In this document: positions 7,443 through 16,098 of the stretch, in pieces | Position numbering within the stretch: the first letter of the stretch is position 1 | How the letters are laid out: every line of letters begins with the position of its first letter | From: Bacteroidales bacterium | GTDB lineage: Bacteria; Bacteroidota; Bacteroidia; Bacteroidales; UBA10428 | NCBI GenBank assembly: GCA_016938235.1 | Contig: JAFGVA010000198.1 | Span: 128,752 to 173,905, forward strand | Length of the DNA stretch: 45,154 bases | Direction of reading: 5' to 3' | Program-made: the position numbers and the translations under genes | The notes under the pieces: model-generated | Seen by the model: only the letters and a program-made list of their open reading frames with translations | Databases searched by the model: none | What the model was told of the DNA's origin: nothing

Positions 7443-9938
7443 ATGAAAAAATATATACTATCAATAATCGCCATACTAACTACAGGTTTATTTACCTACT
7501 CACAAATTACAATAAGCAGCGCACGAAGCCAGGGCTCAGGTGCAACTGTTACAGTTTCGGGAATTGTAACACATGGAAGTGAACTTGGCTCTTCAATCAG
7601 ATATTTTCAGGATGAAACAGGTGGAATTGCGGCCTACAGTTATGACTTGTTGAGCTCTGTTAATAAAGGTGACTCTATTGTTGTTACAGGTACGCTTAAA
7701 GATTATAATGGCTTGCTTGAATTAGATCCGGTAAGCAGTGTTAATGTAATTGCCGGAAATAAAACACCCCCCGAGCCTGTTCTGCTTACTCCCAATCAAC
7801 TTGGAGAAAGCTATGAGGGTCAGTTAGTGAAAATTGAAAATGTTGTTTTTGATGATCCGGGAAGCACATTCGATGCTAAAACAAATTATTATTTCGGAGC
7901 CGGCGGACAAAGCGGACAGGTCAGAATAAACGATGCTGCATCGCCTTTTGTTGGCAGAGTAATACCGAGCTACCCTGTTATAATTACAGGAGTGCTTTCG
8001 GAATATAGCGGAACCTACCAGATTTTAGTAAGGGGGCTTGAAGATATCCTGTCAACCAGCTCGGTGAATCTAATAACCGCACCAATAGTATCCGACTTGT
8101 CACAAACAGGTTTCACAATAAGCTGGACTACTGATTCTGTATCGAGTACACAAGTTTTTTACGGCTCAACAACGGCCCTGGAAGGAGGCATGTTGGAAGG
8201 TTCCGGCAATGTTACTGAGCACAGTCTAACAATTTCAGGCTCCAACCCATCCACTTTGTATTATTTGCAGGCTTTTTCTGTAAGAGGTGAAGATACCGCT
8301 AAAGCTTCTGTTACCGTTGCCATCACAGTATCAGAGTCCTCTGGTGAAATAAAATGCTATTTTAACAGAACTGTTGATAACAGTAAATCACTAAATCTTG
8401 GTCTGGATGCTTATTACGCTGCCCGTGCACTGGATGATTCATTGATAGCCTATATAAACAGAGCTCAGGAAAGTATCGATTTTACCATATACAACTTTAA
8501 CAACGCAGATATTTCCAATATTTCGAATGCACTTAATGCTGCTCATAATCGGGGGGTGGTTGTTAGAATGGTTTATGACAGCAATACCGACAATGCCGGA
8601 ATTGATGATATTACTTCAGGAATTGGTAAAATTGCCGGTCCGGAATCGGATTATCCGAACTATGGCATCATGCATAATAAGTTTGTTGTTTTCGATGCAC
8701 TTTCCAGTGATCCGGATGTGCCGGTTGTATGGACAGGTTCTACTAACTTTACTGACGGGCAGATAAATACCGATCCTAATTCAGTAATTATTATCCAGGA
8801 TAAAAGTCTGGCCATGGCATACAGACTCGAATTTAACGAAATGTTTGGAAGTGAGGGTGCAATGCCAAATACATCAGCTTCGAAATTCGGACCCGATAAA
8901 ACAGACAATACTCCGCACGACTTTATTATTAATGGAGAAAAGGTTGAATGCTATTTTAGCCCTTCGGATCGCACAAACAGGAAAATTCTGGAAGTAATTG
9001 AATCGGCTGATGACGAAATTGATGTTGCTACCATGTTAATTACCAGAACTGATATTGCTTATGCATTGAGAGACAAAAACAATTCGGGCGTTAATACACA
9101 AGTACTAGTAAACAACGAAGAAAACTGTGATGAAACTGTTGTTTCAGTTTTAAAAGAAAGCCTGGGGGAAGATTTTAAAATAACTGGTGAATCAGGCATC
9201 ATGCACCACAAATATATGATTGTTGATCAGGCACAGTCGGACTCAGATCCTACCCTGCTGGTTGGTTGTCATAACTGGAGTTCTTCTGCAGAAATTCGCA
9301 ACGACGAAAACACCCTTGTAATTCATAGTCAGAAGGTTGCCAATGCCTATTACCAGGAATTTTCTGTAAGAATGGGTGGTGGAAGTTTCCTGATTGATGC
9401 CCCTGAATGCGTAAACGATTTTGTTACCATGACTGGTGGCAGCTCGCTAAGTTATGACGTATTATATAATGATGACCTGCCCGGAGCTGTTACTGTTAGC
9501 GTTATAAAAGATCCAATAAATGGCACAGCAAGTTTCAACACAGATCAAACACTCACTTATACGCCTAATTCAAACTTTAACCTAGATATTGATACGGTTG
9601 TTTACAGGGCTGCTTTAAACTCAAACCAGAATGTATATTCTGAAGCCAGTTTCATTGTATATGTTAATCTTCCGGTGTCCTCTGCACAGGATTTATGGAG
9701 TAAAAGGCTAAGTGTTTTCCCGGTACCTGCAGATGAATCATTGACAATTGAATCAGAAAAAAACATTGCCGCCTTTAGAGTAAGTGATTTAACCGGAAAA
9801 CTTCTGATTCATAAAGAAATGGAGTCGGCGGATAGAACCATTCATATTGATGTTTCAAACTTAAAAAAAGGAGTATACCTGCTAGTTGCACAATGTGAGG
9901 GAGGACTGCTCTCTTCAGAAAAGATTGTTATTAAATAG
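7443..9938 (+). CDS. T9SS-secreted modular nuclease-like protein: OB-fold-like modules, Fn3, double PLD core
   Basis: Secreted 831 aa protein. Signal peptide 1-20; two OB-fold-like/YhcR-type modules (about 22-105 and 108-205); a fibronectin-III-like domain (about 213-298); then a phospholipase-D superfamily core with two HxKx4D motifs, His411-Lys413-Asp418 (MHNKFVVFD, followed by GSTNFTDG) and His588-Lys590-Asp595 (MHHKYMIVD, followed by GCHNWSSS). A cadherin/Ig-like beta domain (about 655-740) and a T9SS type A sorting domain (VFPVPADESLTIE to the end) complete it. Both catalytic motifs are intact, so it should be active on a phosphodiester. OB-like modules and the neighbouring EEP and LTD genes favour DNA or RNA over lipid. 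It lies 14 bp after the TonB-dependent receptor gene and 26 bp before an aldo/keto reductase. Confidence 0.87.
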   Translation: MKKYILSIIAILTTGLFTYSQITISSARSQGSGATVTVSGIVTHGSELGSSIRYFQDETGGIAAYSYDLLSSVNKGDSIVVTGTLKDYNGLLELDPVSSVNVIAGNKTPPEPVLLTPNQLGESYEGQLVKIENVVFDDPGSTFDAKTNYYFGAGGQSGQVRINDAASPFVGRVIPSYPVIITGVLSEYSGTYQILVRGLEDILSTSSVNLITAPIVSDLSQTGFTISWTTDSVSSTQVFYGSTTALEGGMLEGSGNVTEHSLTISGSNPSTLYYLQAFSVRGEDTAKASVTVAITVSESSGEIKCYFNRTVDNSKSLNLGLDAYYAARALDDSLIAYINRAQESIDFTIYNFNNADISNISNALNAAHNRGVVVRMVYDSNTDNAGIDDITSGIGKIAGPESDYPNYGIMHNKFVVFDALSSDPDVPVVWTGSTNFTDGQINTDPNSVIIIQDKSLAMAYRLEFNEMFGSEGAMPNTSASKFGPDKTDNTPHDFIINGEKVECYFSPSDRTNRKILEVIESADDEIDVATMLITRTDIAYALRDKNNSGVNTQVLVNNEENCDETVVSVLKESLGEDFKITGESGIMHHKYMIVDQAQSDSDPTLLVGCHNWSSSAEIRNDENTLVIHSQKVANAYYQEFSVRMGGGSFLIDAPECVNDFVTMTGGSSLSYDVLYNDDLPGAVTVSVIKDPINGTASFNTDQTLTYTPNSNFNLDIDTVVYRAALNSNQNVYSEASFIVYVNLPVSSAQDLWSKRLSVFPVPADESLTIESEKNIAAFRVSDLTGKLLIHKEMESADRTIHIDVSNLKKGVYLLVAQCEGGLLSSEKIVIK

Positions 9939-9964
9939 AAATTTAAAAATAACCTCCAAGAAAT

Positions 9965-10834
9965 ATGATACCTCTAAAGCCGTTTGGAAGGACAGGCCAC
10001 AACAGCACAAGAACCATTTTCGGTGCTTTTGCCTTAGGAACATTAACACAAAAACAAGCCGATGAAACACTTGATGTTTTATTGGAATATGGGATAAACC
10101 ATATTGACACAGCTCCCAGTTATGACAATTCGGAATTACGCATCGGACCCTGGATGAAGAATTATCGCCCGAAATTTTTCCTTGCCACGAAAACTGATAA
10201 ACGAACATATAAAGAAGCCAGGGAAGAATTACTGCAATCACTGGATAGACTGCAAACCGATGCGGTTGATCTATGGCAAATGCACTATCTTGTTAATCCC
10301 GCTGATTGGGAAACCGCCATGAATGTGGGTGGGGCACTTGAGGCTTTTATTGAAGCAAAAGAACAAGGCCTGGTAAAAAATCTTGGTGTAACAGCCCATG
10401 GCCTGGCTGCTCCACGTATGATTTTAAAAAGTCTTGACAAGTACCCATTCGACTCGGTATTGTTCCCTTATAACTTCAGCCTGATGCACAATACAGCATA
10501 CGCAGCAGAAGCCAATAAATTATTGGAAAAATGTGCTAAAGATAACATTGCCGTTCAAACCATTAAATCGCTGGCAAAAGGAAAACTGGGTGCTAAAAAA
10601 GCTCGGCACAATGTGTGGTATGAACCTGTAACCGATGAAGAATCAATTCGCTTAGCAGTAAATTGGGTATTAGGCAACGGGCAGGTTTTTCTGAATACTG
10701 CCGGTGACGTACAACTGATGAAAAAGATTTTAAAGGTAGCCAGCGAACTTGATTTCCCTCCGACTGATGATATTATGTTTGAAAATCAGAAACATCAAGG
10801 CATTAAGGTGCTGTTTGATGGTGATGAGATGTAA
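9965..10834 (+). CDS. Aldo/keto reductase
   Basis: Cytoplasmic NAD(P)H-dependent oxidoreductase with the (beta/alpha)8 AKR fold, 289 aa. The usual tetrad is present: Asp48 and Tyr53 in HIDTAPSYDNSE, Lys76 in FLATKTDKR, and His107 in WQMHYL. The segments LVKNLGVTAHG and VLFPYNFSLM correspond to later barrel strands. Cofactor preference and substrate cannot be assigned. It starts 26 bp after the PLD-type gene with no terminator visible between them, so it is likely the last gene of that transcript, but a metabolic link to the nuclease and receptor genes is not obvious. The REP-like two-hairpin element follows 34 bp after the stop. Confidence 0.88.
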   Translation: MIPLKPFGRTGHNSTRTIFGAFALGTLTQKQADETLDVLLEYGINHIDTAPSYDNSELRIGPWMKNYRPKFFLATKTDKRTYKEAREELLQSLDRLQTDAVDLWQMHYLVNPADWETAMNVGGALEAFIEAKEQGLVKNLGVTAHGLAAPRMILKSLDKYPFDSVLFPYNFSLMHNTAYAAEANKLLEKCAKDNIAVQTIKSLAKGKLGAKKARHNVWYEPVTDEESIRLAVNWVLGNGQVFLNTAGDVQLMKKILKVASELDFPPTDDIMFENQKHQGIKVLFDGDEM

Positions 10835-10868
10835 CCCACATATAAATATTGGCGCATATATTTAATGC

Positions 10869-10936
10869 CGTCATCCCTTCGAAGGAAGGGATCGGTTACT
10901 AACCAAAATTGGATGCCTGTCTTCACAGGCATGACG
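10869..10936. repeat. REP-like two-hairpin repeat between convergent genes
   Basis: A 68 bp element bounded by the inverted ends CGTCAT (10869) and ATGACG (10936). It contains two perfect 8 bp stems with 4 nt loops: ATCCCTTC-GAAG-GAAGGGAT at 10873-10892 and ATGCCTGT-CTTC-ACAGGCAT at 10913-10932. It sits between the converging aldo/keto reductase and CE15 genes, where it could also act as a bidirectional terminator. A half copy with the same end lies at 36047-36076. The form resembles the palindromic intergenic repeats widespread in bacterial genomes. Confidence 0.75.
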
Positions 10937-10960
10937 AAACAAAAAAATAATATAACAGCT

Positions 10961-12334
10961 TTACTTATAATACAAACAATCACCCCAGTAACGGCAAGCC
11001 CAGGCAATCCAGGTACTCCAGTTCGGACCGGTACTATGTCCCCCTGAGTGTTGACGGAAGGCTATTTCTCCGTCAGTTAAGGCTGTTCCCAACTGTGGGA
11101 ATTTTGTTGTGCCAAGACCTTCCATTCCCAATAATTCATAAACAGGACTGGCATGAACACCAGCTAAAAACATACCCCTGGCATCGATCCATTGTCCTTC
11201 GACAAAAGGAGAACCCGCACTTATAAAAACAGGTCTTGGAGCACACAAAGCAATTAGTTCATGAGCATCAACGGGTAAATCGTCAGGCGTTAAAATACTG
11301 GCATATTTTATAAAATTTCCACAAAACCAATGATACTCATGGGACGATGCAAGATTTTCAACCTGCTCACCGAATACGCGCCTAAGTATTTTTGCACCAC
11401 CGGCTCCTGAAGATCCAATAAATCCCAACGATATCCTGGGTTCAAATGCCATAGTTACCAAGGCAGCCTTGCCGTATCTCGATAAACCTTCAATGGCTAT
11501 TCTGTTAGCATCAACATCTGTATCTGTTTCAAAATAATCGATAGCTTTACTTGCACCCCACGCCCAGGCTCTTAGTGTGCCCCAATCGTCAGGTTTCCTG
11601 TACTCACCCTTATTTACCAGTCCTATTATTCCCCGGGTAAGTCCGGCTCCATTATCGGCCTGAATGCTTGAAGGTACAATAATTGCGTAACCCCAACCCT
11701 TTGAGATGAGCTGTTCCTTCCAGGTAGGTTCTCCGGATGATATTAAACCAATCGGTTTTACTTGTTCATTAAAAAAGGGGCTGTTAATAAATCCAAATTC
11801 CATAACCACAGGTACAGCCTTTGTTGCATCAACTGGTGTGGCAACCAACAGTTCTATCTCGACAGCTATTTTTGAATAAGCTGAATTATCGACAACGCCC
11901 TTAAGAATCTTCTCTTTTATAGGGAAATTCCCTATCAATGTATCTTTGACTGATACTATTTGCCATTCAACTACAGGTATATTTTCTGGTAAACGGCCAT
12001 ATACCTCATTTTCAAAATCATCTTCTATTTCCGGCCTGCGCACTTTCCACCAGGTTTCCTCACCAATCACTTTTTTTCCGTTTTTTAAGACCAGTGGATC
12101 AGGCAGCATATACTTATTTACATTCTCTTCCCTACTATTTGCAGCATCAGAGGCTTTAGGGTCACCCGAAGGTCCCGGTCGTAGCTGATCGTTCGCTATT
12201 CCCAATTGTTTCAACATTTGCTGGTGATCAATACGGGTAAAGTTGGCAATGCTGTCTCTGTCGGCCCTTGAAAACTGAGCAAATGTTACAGAACAGAAAG
12301 CAGTTATAGCCAGCAGGAAAAAGATTTTTTTCAT
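10961..12334 (-). CDS. CE15-type glucuronoyl esterase (acetylxylan-esterase-like alpha/beta hydrolase)
   Basis: Secreted alpha/beta hydrolase of 457 aa with a signal peptide (1-19, ending TFAQ). The overall pattern fits carbohydrate esterase family 15: ETWWKVRRPEI near the N-terminus, RAWAWGASKAIDYFETD, a nucleophile elbow GLSRYGKAAL (Ser285), then GSSGAGGAKI, LPVDAHELIALCAPRPV, and QHSGGHSTGPNW with His429/His433 as candidate catalytic His. CE15 enzymes cut ester bonds between 4-O-methyl-glucuronic acid of xylan and lignin alcohols; generic annotation often says acetylxylan esterase. The elbow has Leu where many CE15 enzymes have Cys (GCSR). The catalytic acid was not assigned. It is a single gene, convergent with the nuclease run and 171 bp from the next gene upstream. 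Confidence 0.78.
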   Translation of the reverse strand: MKKIFFLLAITAFCSVTFAQFSRADRDSIANFTRIDHQQMLKQLGIANDQLRPGPSGDPKASDAANSREENVNKYMLPDPLVLKNGKKVIGEETWWKVRRPEIEDDFENEVYGRLPENIPVVEWQIVSVKDTLIGNFPIKEKILKGVVDNSAYSKIAVEIELLVATPVDATKAVPVVMEFGFINSPFFNEQVKPIGLISSGEPTWKEQLISKGWGYAIIVPSSIQADNGAGLTRGIIGLVNKGEYRKPDDWGTLRAWAWGASKAIDYFETDTDVDANRIAIEGLSRYGKAALVTMAFEPRISLGFIGSSGAGGAKILRRVFGEQVENLASSHEYHWFCGNFIKYASILTPDDLPVDAHELIALCAPRPVFISAGSPFVEGQWIDARGMFLAGVHASPVYELLGMEGLGTTKFPQLGTALTDGEIAFRQHSGGHSTGPNWSTWIAWACRYWGDCLYYK

Positions 12335-12505
12335 AATTAAAAATATTATTCAATAATTGTAATATTATACTTTGCGAGTAAGCCGCCAAGACCAGCTCTG
12401 GAAAACTTTGCATTGTTTAGTAAATGTAATTAGAGCACTTGAAATTAGTGAATTTATCAGAGGCCTACAAGATGGAATTGCAACCGGGTAAAAATTGGAA
12501 ATATA

Positions 12506-13822
12506 TCAGGCTTTAGGCAGGGTAAATATAAACTTACTGCCTTCCCCAACTTTACTTTCGACCCAAATATTTCCACCTTGCTGTTCAATAAATTCTTTAC
12601 AAAGTACGAGACCTAACCCGGTGCCTGTTTCATTATTTGTTCCAGGTGTAGATGTAACCTCATCAATACGAAATATTGATTTTAAACGTTCCGGTTCTAT
12701 GCCGACACCTGTATCCTGTATAGTTACCTTATGATAAATATTCCGGGTTTCGCTGAAGTCTTCAACATAGATCCCGATTTTACCTCCAGTACTTGTAAAT
12801 TTTATAGCATTCGAAATTATGTTCCTAAAAATTACAGTAAGCATATTTTTATCTGCTTTGACTTTTATTCCGGCTTTAATTGTTGAGTTTATTGCTATTG
12901 TTTTATCGGCAGCAAAAGTTTCCAGCGATTTAATGACTGAAAGAACGATGTCTGTTAAAAGTAATTCTTCAGGATTACTTACTATCATTCCGCGCTGAGT
13001 AAGTGACCAGGTTAACAGATCTCCGACAAGATTACGCATACTTTCAGCAGCTTTATGAATATGATTTATATATTTTTTCTTGGTTTCGTTGCTGAATTTA
13101 TCAAAATCATTTACCATAAGAGAAGAAAAGCCACTCAACACATTCAAGGGATTCTGTAAATCGTGCGATATTATGGAGAAAAACTTATCTTTAGTATTGT
13201 TACTTTCTCTAAGTTCTTTTTCAGATCGCTGTAGCTCTTCTTCCATTTTCTGACGATCAATTTCAGCCGTAACACGAGCCCCTATTATTTTCATAATCTC
13301 TTGTGCATAGGGAGGAATATCCAGTTTTTTTCTTGAAACAGCGCAAATTACACCATTTGTTTCGCCCTCTTTGTTGTATAAAGCAGAACCAATATAACTT
13401 TCGGCCTGCAAATCTACCAATATCTGATCCTTTGGAAATAAGTCAATAACATTCCCGGAAAAAGAGCAAAACCCCTTTCGGGTTGTTATATCGCAAGGCG
13501 AACCAGCCAATTCATAGGAAAAGCCATGAGTAATTTTTCCATCAAGCAAAAGCGGGACGGCTTCAATTCGCTCTTGCTCAACCATTTTACCAATAAGCAC
13601 ACATTCTGCACCCAACCATTCCGAAAGGCGTAATATAATATTATCGAAAAAATCCTGACCAATTTTACCTGCGGCTGCTTCGACAACAGAACGAAGCATT
13701 TTTTCGTTTCTCTCGGCTTTTTCTTTGGTAATTTTATTTTCCTGTATTTGCGCCTGATGAATTCTCTTAAGTTCAGAAAGTTCACTGTTTAATCGCTCTA
13801 TCTCCTTCTCAAATTCCTTCAT
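12506..13822 (-). CDS. Soluble sensor histidine kinase with GAF-like domain
   Basis: Cytoplasmic histidine kinase of 438 aa; no membrane segment is visible. I start at ATG 13822 (MKEFEKEIERLNSEL); a longer frame to 13900 needs a TTG start and adds an unlikely segment. Residues about 1-45 form a coiled coil. About 45-185 is a GAF-like sensor (RLSEWLGAECVLIGKMV, SYIGSALYNKEGETNGVICAV). The HisKA box is SIISHDLQNPLNVLSGFSSL with His220, and the ATPase has RNIISNAIKF (N box), DTGVGIEPERL (G1) and GTGLGLVLCKEFI (G2). No receiver or response regulator is adjacent, so it is an orphan kinase. The stimulus is unknown. Confidence 0.88.
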   Translation of the reverse strand: MKEFEKEIERLNSELSELKRIHQAQIQENKITKEKAERNEKMLRSVVEAAAGKIGQDFFDNIILRLSEWLGAECVLIGKMVEQERIEAVPLLLDGKITHGFSYELAGSPCDITTRKGFCSFSGNVIDLFPKDQILVDLQAESYIGSALYNKEGETNGVICAVSRKKLDIPPYAQEIMKIIGARVTAEIDRQKMEEELQRSEKELRESNNTKDKFFSIISHDLQNPLNVLSGFSSLMVNDFDKFSNETKKKYINHIHKAAESMRNLVGDLLTWSLTQRGMIVSNPEELLLTDIVLSVIKSLETFAADKTIAINSTIKAGIKVKADKNMLTVIFRNIISNAIKFTSTGGKIGIYVEDFSETRNIYHKVTIQDTGVGIEPERLKSIFRIDEVTSTPGTNNETGTGLGLVLCKEFIEQQGGNIWVESKVGEGSKFIFTLPKA

Positions 13823-14056
13823 TGAAAAATAATTAAAATAACGTTTATCGTTTTGTATATAAACTATAATATAAGATACAAATTGTTCCTTACATTGCAA
13901 TAAACGGAAACAAATTTCGGAAGTTATTTTTTTTAAGATAAATTATTTTAAAGTACAGGGAATAAGAAAATAATTTTTATTAAATTTCTAATGATATCTC
14001 TGTGATTCATTCAATTATGAACCAATATCAATTATTCAGAGCGTCAGAAAGAATTA

Positions 14057-14509
14057 TTAATACCTTGGCTCATCTTTAATCTTTGAATAGTAATTTACCA
14101 CTCCTATTTCTTTCATTTGTTTGTTAATCTTAACTGAACGCTCGTTCAAATGCTTATCAAATCCGGTATTGCCGCAAGGAAAATCAGGGCACTGATAACA
14201 AAAATCAACTCCCTTTTGCTCAGAACATGCCCTTACTTTGCAGTCCTTAAAGAGTTTACAATGTTCATTCCGGCAGCCAGCGCACTCCCCACTGGCAAAG
14301 TAATCCAGCATTTCTTTAAACTCAGTATATTTCTTAAAGACAGGCTTGTTAAGCATATCAACAAATCTTTCGGCATAAACCGAAAAATTCCCGAGTTGTT
14401 CTTTTAATTTCTGGCTGTTTTCAGCAATATCACCTTCTTTAAATGCAAAACATTTTCCGCAATGCAACCCGCATGGTGCGAGCCTTGTTTTAATAAAATC
14501 GTATTCCAT
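14057..14509 (-). CDS. Cysteine-rich DUF3795 family protein
   Basis: Small cytoplasmic protein of 150 aa with the DUF3795 cysteine pattern: APCGLHCGKC near 12-20, GECAGCRNEHCKLFKDC in the middle, and FCYQCPDFPC towards the end. The clustered Cys residues suggest zinc or another metal site. The biochemical role of the family is not known to me. It starts 19 bp after the GDSL esterase gene on the same strand, so the two may share a transcript, though a functional link is not evident. Confidence 0.82.
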   Translation of the reverse strand: MEYDFIKTRLAPCGLHCGKCFAFKEGDIAENSQKLKEQLGNFSVYAERFVDMLNKPVFKKYTEFKEMLDYFASGECAGCRNEHCKLFKDCKVRACSEQKGVDFCYQCPDFPCGNTGFDKHLNERSVKINKQMKEIGVVNYYSKIKDEPRY

Positions 14510-14528
14510 AATTATTCAACTTTGCGGT

Positions 14529-15758
14529 TTATTCCATAACTGTTTCAAACAATTTCAGGTCAATTGATTTTCCCATTGTTTCATATCCAAATTCGTTAGG
14601 ATGTAAAAAATCCCCGGAATGAACATCAGGCAACAAACATATTGTATCGTTTGGGTCTCTCATGATCTTATCAAAATCGATCACTGCATCAAATTTCCCA
14701 CTGTTACGAATCCAGTCATTTACAAAATTTCTGGCTGCATCTTTATAACCGGCATAATAAAACGACTTACCAACAGGCATAATTGTTGCTCCGTAAACGA
14801 GAATGTTATTTTCATGTGCCAATGCAATCATTTTATCATATGCTGCAACAATATCATTAGCAACCTGCATGGCAACAATGCTGTCCGGAGTTTGTCCCAG
14901 GTCGTTTATTCCTTCAAAGATAATCAGCCAGCGAACGTTTTCCTGCTTTAAAACATCGCGTTCAAACCGATCAATAGCTGCCGGTCCGAGGCACTCTCTC
15001 AAAACACAATTTCCACCAATACCCTGGTTTAAAACTGATACCAGCGATGTGGCCTCATTCTTTACTAATTGTTCCGAGAGAATATCGGGCCAGCGGTTTT
15101 GCTTGTTTACTCCAGACCCACGACCATCTGTAATTGAATTGCCCAAAATGGCAATAGCTCCGGCAGATTTGGGTGCTTTCACATCAATACCATTGATTAC
15201 ATACCAATGATCAGTTTTAACATCACCAACAAATTCTGATGCAGAAATGTTATTTCCCGGTAAAATGAAGGAAGTGGTTCGTGAACCGGGATGTCCGGTT
15301 ACATCAGGTGATGTTTCTCCAAAATAAATCGTAATTGCTACATCCATTCGTGATTGTAATCCAAAAGAAACCGCATCTGATGTTGCAACAACCCCAGGCT
15401 CCATGGTAAAAGCATTATTCCCGGCGAATTTAAGATCAGTGATGGTTGTTGTATCAATAGCACTACCTCCTTTTGAAACTGCAATCTGTGCTGATTGAAT
15501 AGTTACCGGACTGGTACTGAATTCGTTTGAGAATCTCACTTTCAGGCTATCTCCACCAATTGAAACTCTTAAAACCTGTCGTAATGTATTATTGGTCAGA
15601 CCCGGTTCTGGCGGCATATTGTACGGCTCTACCAACTGCGGAGAAGTATTCCAGGTTCCAAGCCATTCGTAGTCTTTTTCATTTTGTGAACTTGTATTTG
15701 TGCATCCAAGCAATAGAAATACAAATATAATGCTATGAACAACATAATTTGAGTTCAT
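14529..15758 (-). CDS. SGNH/GDSL-type esterase lipoprotein
   Basis: Exported lipoprotein esterase of 409 aa, using ATG 15758: the protein then begins with a hydrophobic signal and a lipobox FLLLGC with Cys19. The extension to 15824 needs a TTG start and lies over promoter-like sequence. An N-terminal beta-domain (EWLGTWNTSPQLVEPYN, FSNEFSTSPVTI) precedes the SGNH core: block I AILGNSITDGRGS (Ser208), GIGGNCVL (block III Gly-Asn), FEGIND, and block V DFLHPNEFGY with Asp383 and His386. Such enzymes usually deacylate sugars, for example acetylated xylan or pectin. The acyl substrate cannot be named. It is followed by DUF3795 at 19 bp. Confidence 0.87.
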   Translation of the reverse strand: MNSNYVVHSIIFVFLLLGCTNTSSQNEKDYEWLGTWNTSPQLVEPYNMPPEPGLTNNTLRQVLRVSIGGDSLKVRFSNEFSTSPVTIQSAQIAVSKGGSAIDTTTITDLKFAGNNAFTMEPGVVATSDAVSFGLQSRMDVAITIYFGETSPDVTGHPGSRTTSFILPGNNISASEFVGDVKTDHWYVINGIDVKAPKSAGAIAILGNSITDGRGSGVNKQNRWPDILSEQLVKNEATSLVSVLNQGIGGNCVLRECLGPAAIDRFERDVLKQENVRWLIIFEGINDLGQTPDSIVAMQVANDIVAAYDKMIALAHENNILVYGATIMPVGKSFYYAGYKDAARNFVNDWIRNSGKFDAVIDFDKIMRDPNDTICLLPDVHSGDFLHPNEFGYETMGKSIDLKLFETVME

Positions 15759-16098
15759 AAGGTTTCTGCTTCTTTTTGAATTGTAAAAATACATAGTGCT
15801 AATAATTTTATTAGAGTTAAACAAAGGTTAAAGGTAAAATAAACCACAATGTATTGCAAATGCCTAAAATTTTTGAAATCAGAATGAACATGATAAAACC
15901 ATATAAACAGGGTTAGAAAACGGAAGTCAGAAACTGAAAGTATTACCATGATTCATGCTTCGAACTTCAAATCTTGTAAGGTTGAAATTTTTACAGAGCA
16001 GATGACAAAACTTTATAAAAATATCAGTATCGGCTAAAAACAAGAAAGGCTATCCTATAAGGATTAGCCTTTCTGTTAAATCAGATATAAATAAAAAC
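15759..16098. other. Non-coding stretch upstream of the GDSL gene
   Basis: About 340 bp without a supported gene. It contains the terminator of the giant gene (16043-16074), a perfect palindrome CTAATAATTTTATTAG at 15799-15814, and near 15822-15829 on the minus strand AACCTTTG, one mismatch from the -7 consensus TAnnTTTG. Nothing else was recognised. Confidence 0.5.
16043..16074 (-). terminator. Intrinsic terminator hairpin after the giant T9SS gene
   Basis: Stem AGAAAGGCTA (16043-16052) pairs with TAGCCTTTCT (16065-16074), extended by TCC/GGA with one bulged base around the loop. It starts 25 bp beyond the stop of the 16099-21735 gene and reads into an A/T-rich run on the minus strand. Confidence 0.75.

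Noticed and set aside
10869-10936. CRISPR repeat
   Set aside because: Only one full unit with internal hairpins; no spacer-repeat periodicity.
14803-15210. 135-codon frame opposite the GDSL esterase
   Set aside because: Antisense to a gene with intact SGNH motifs; composition not protein-like.
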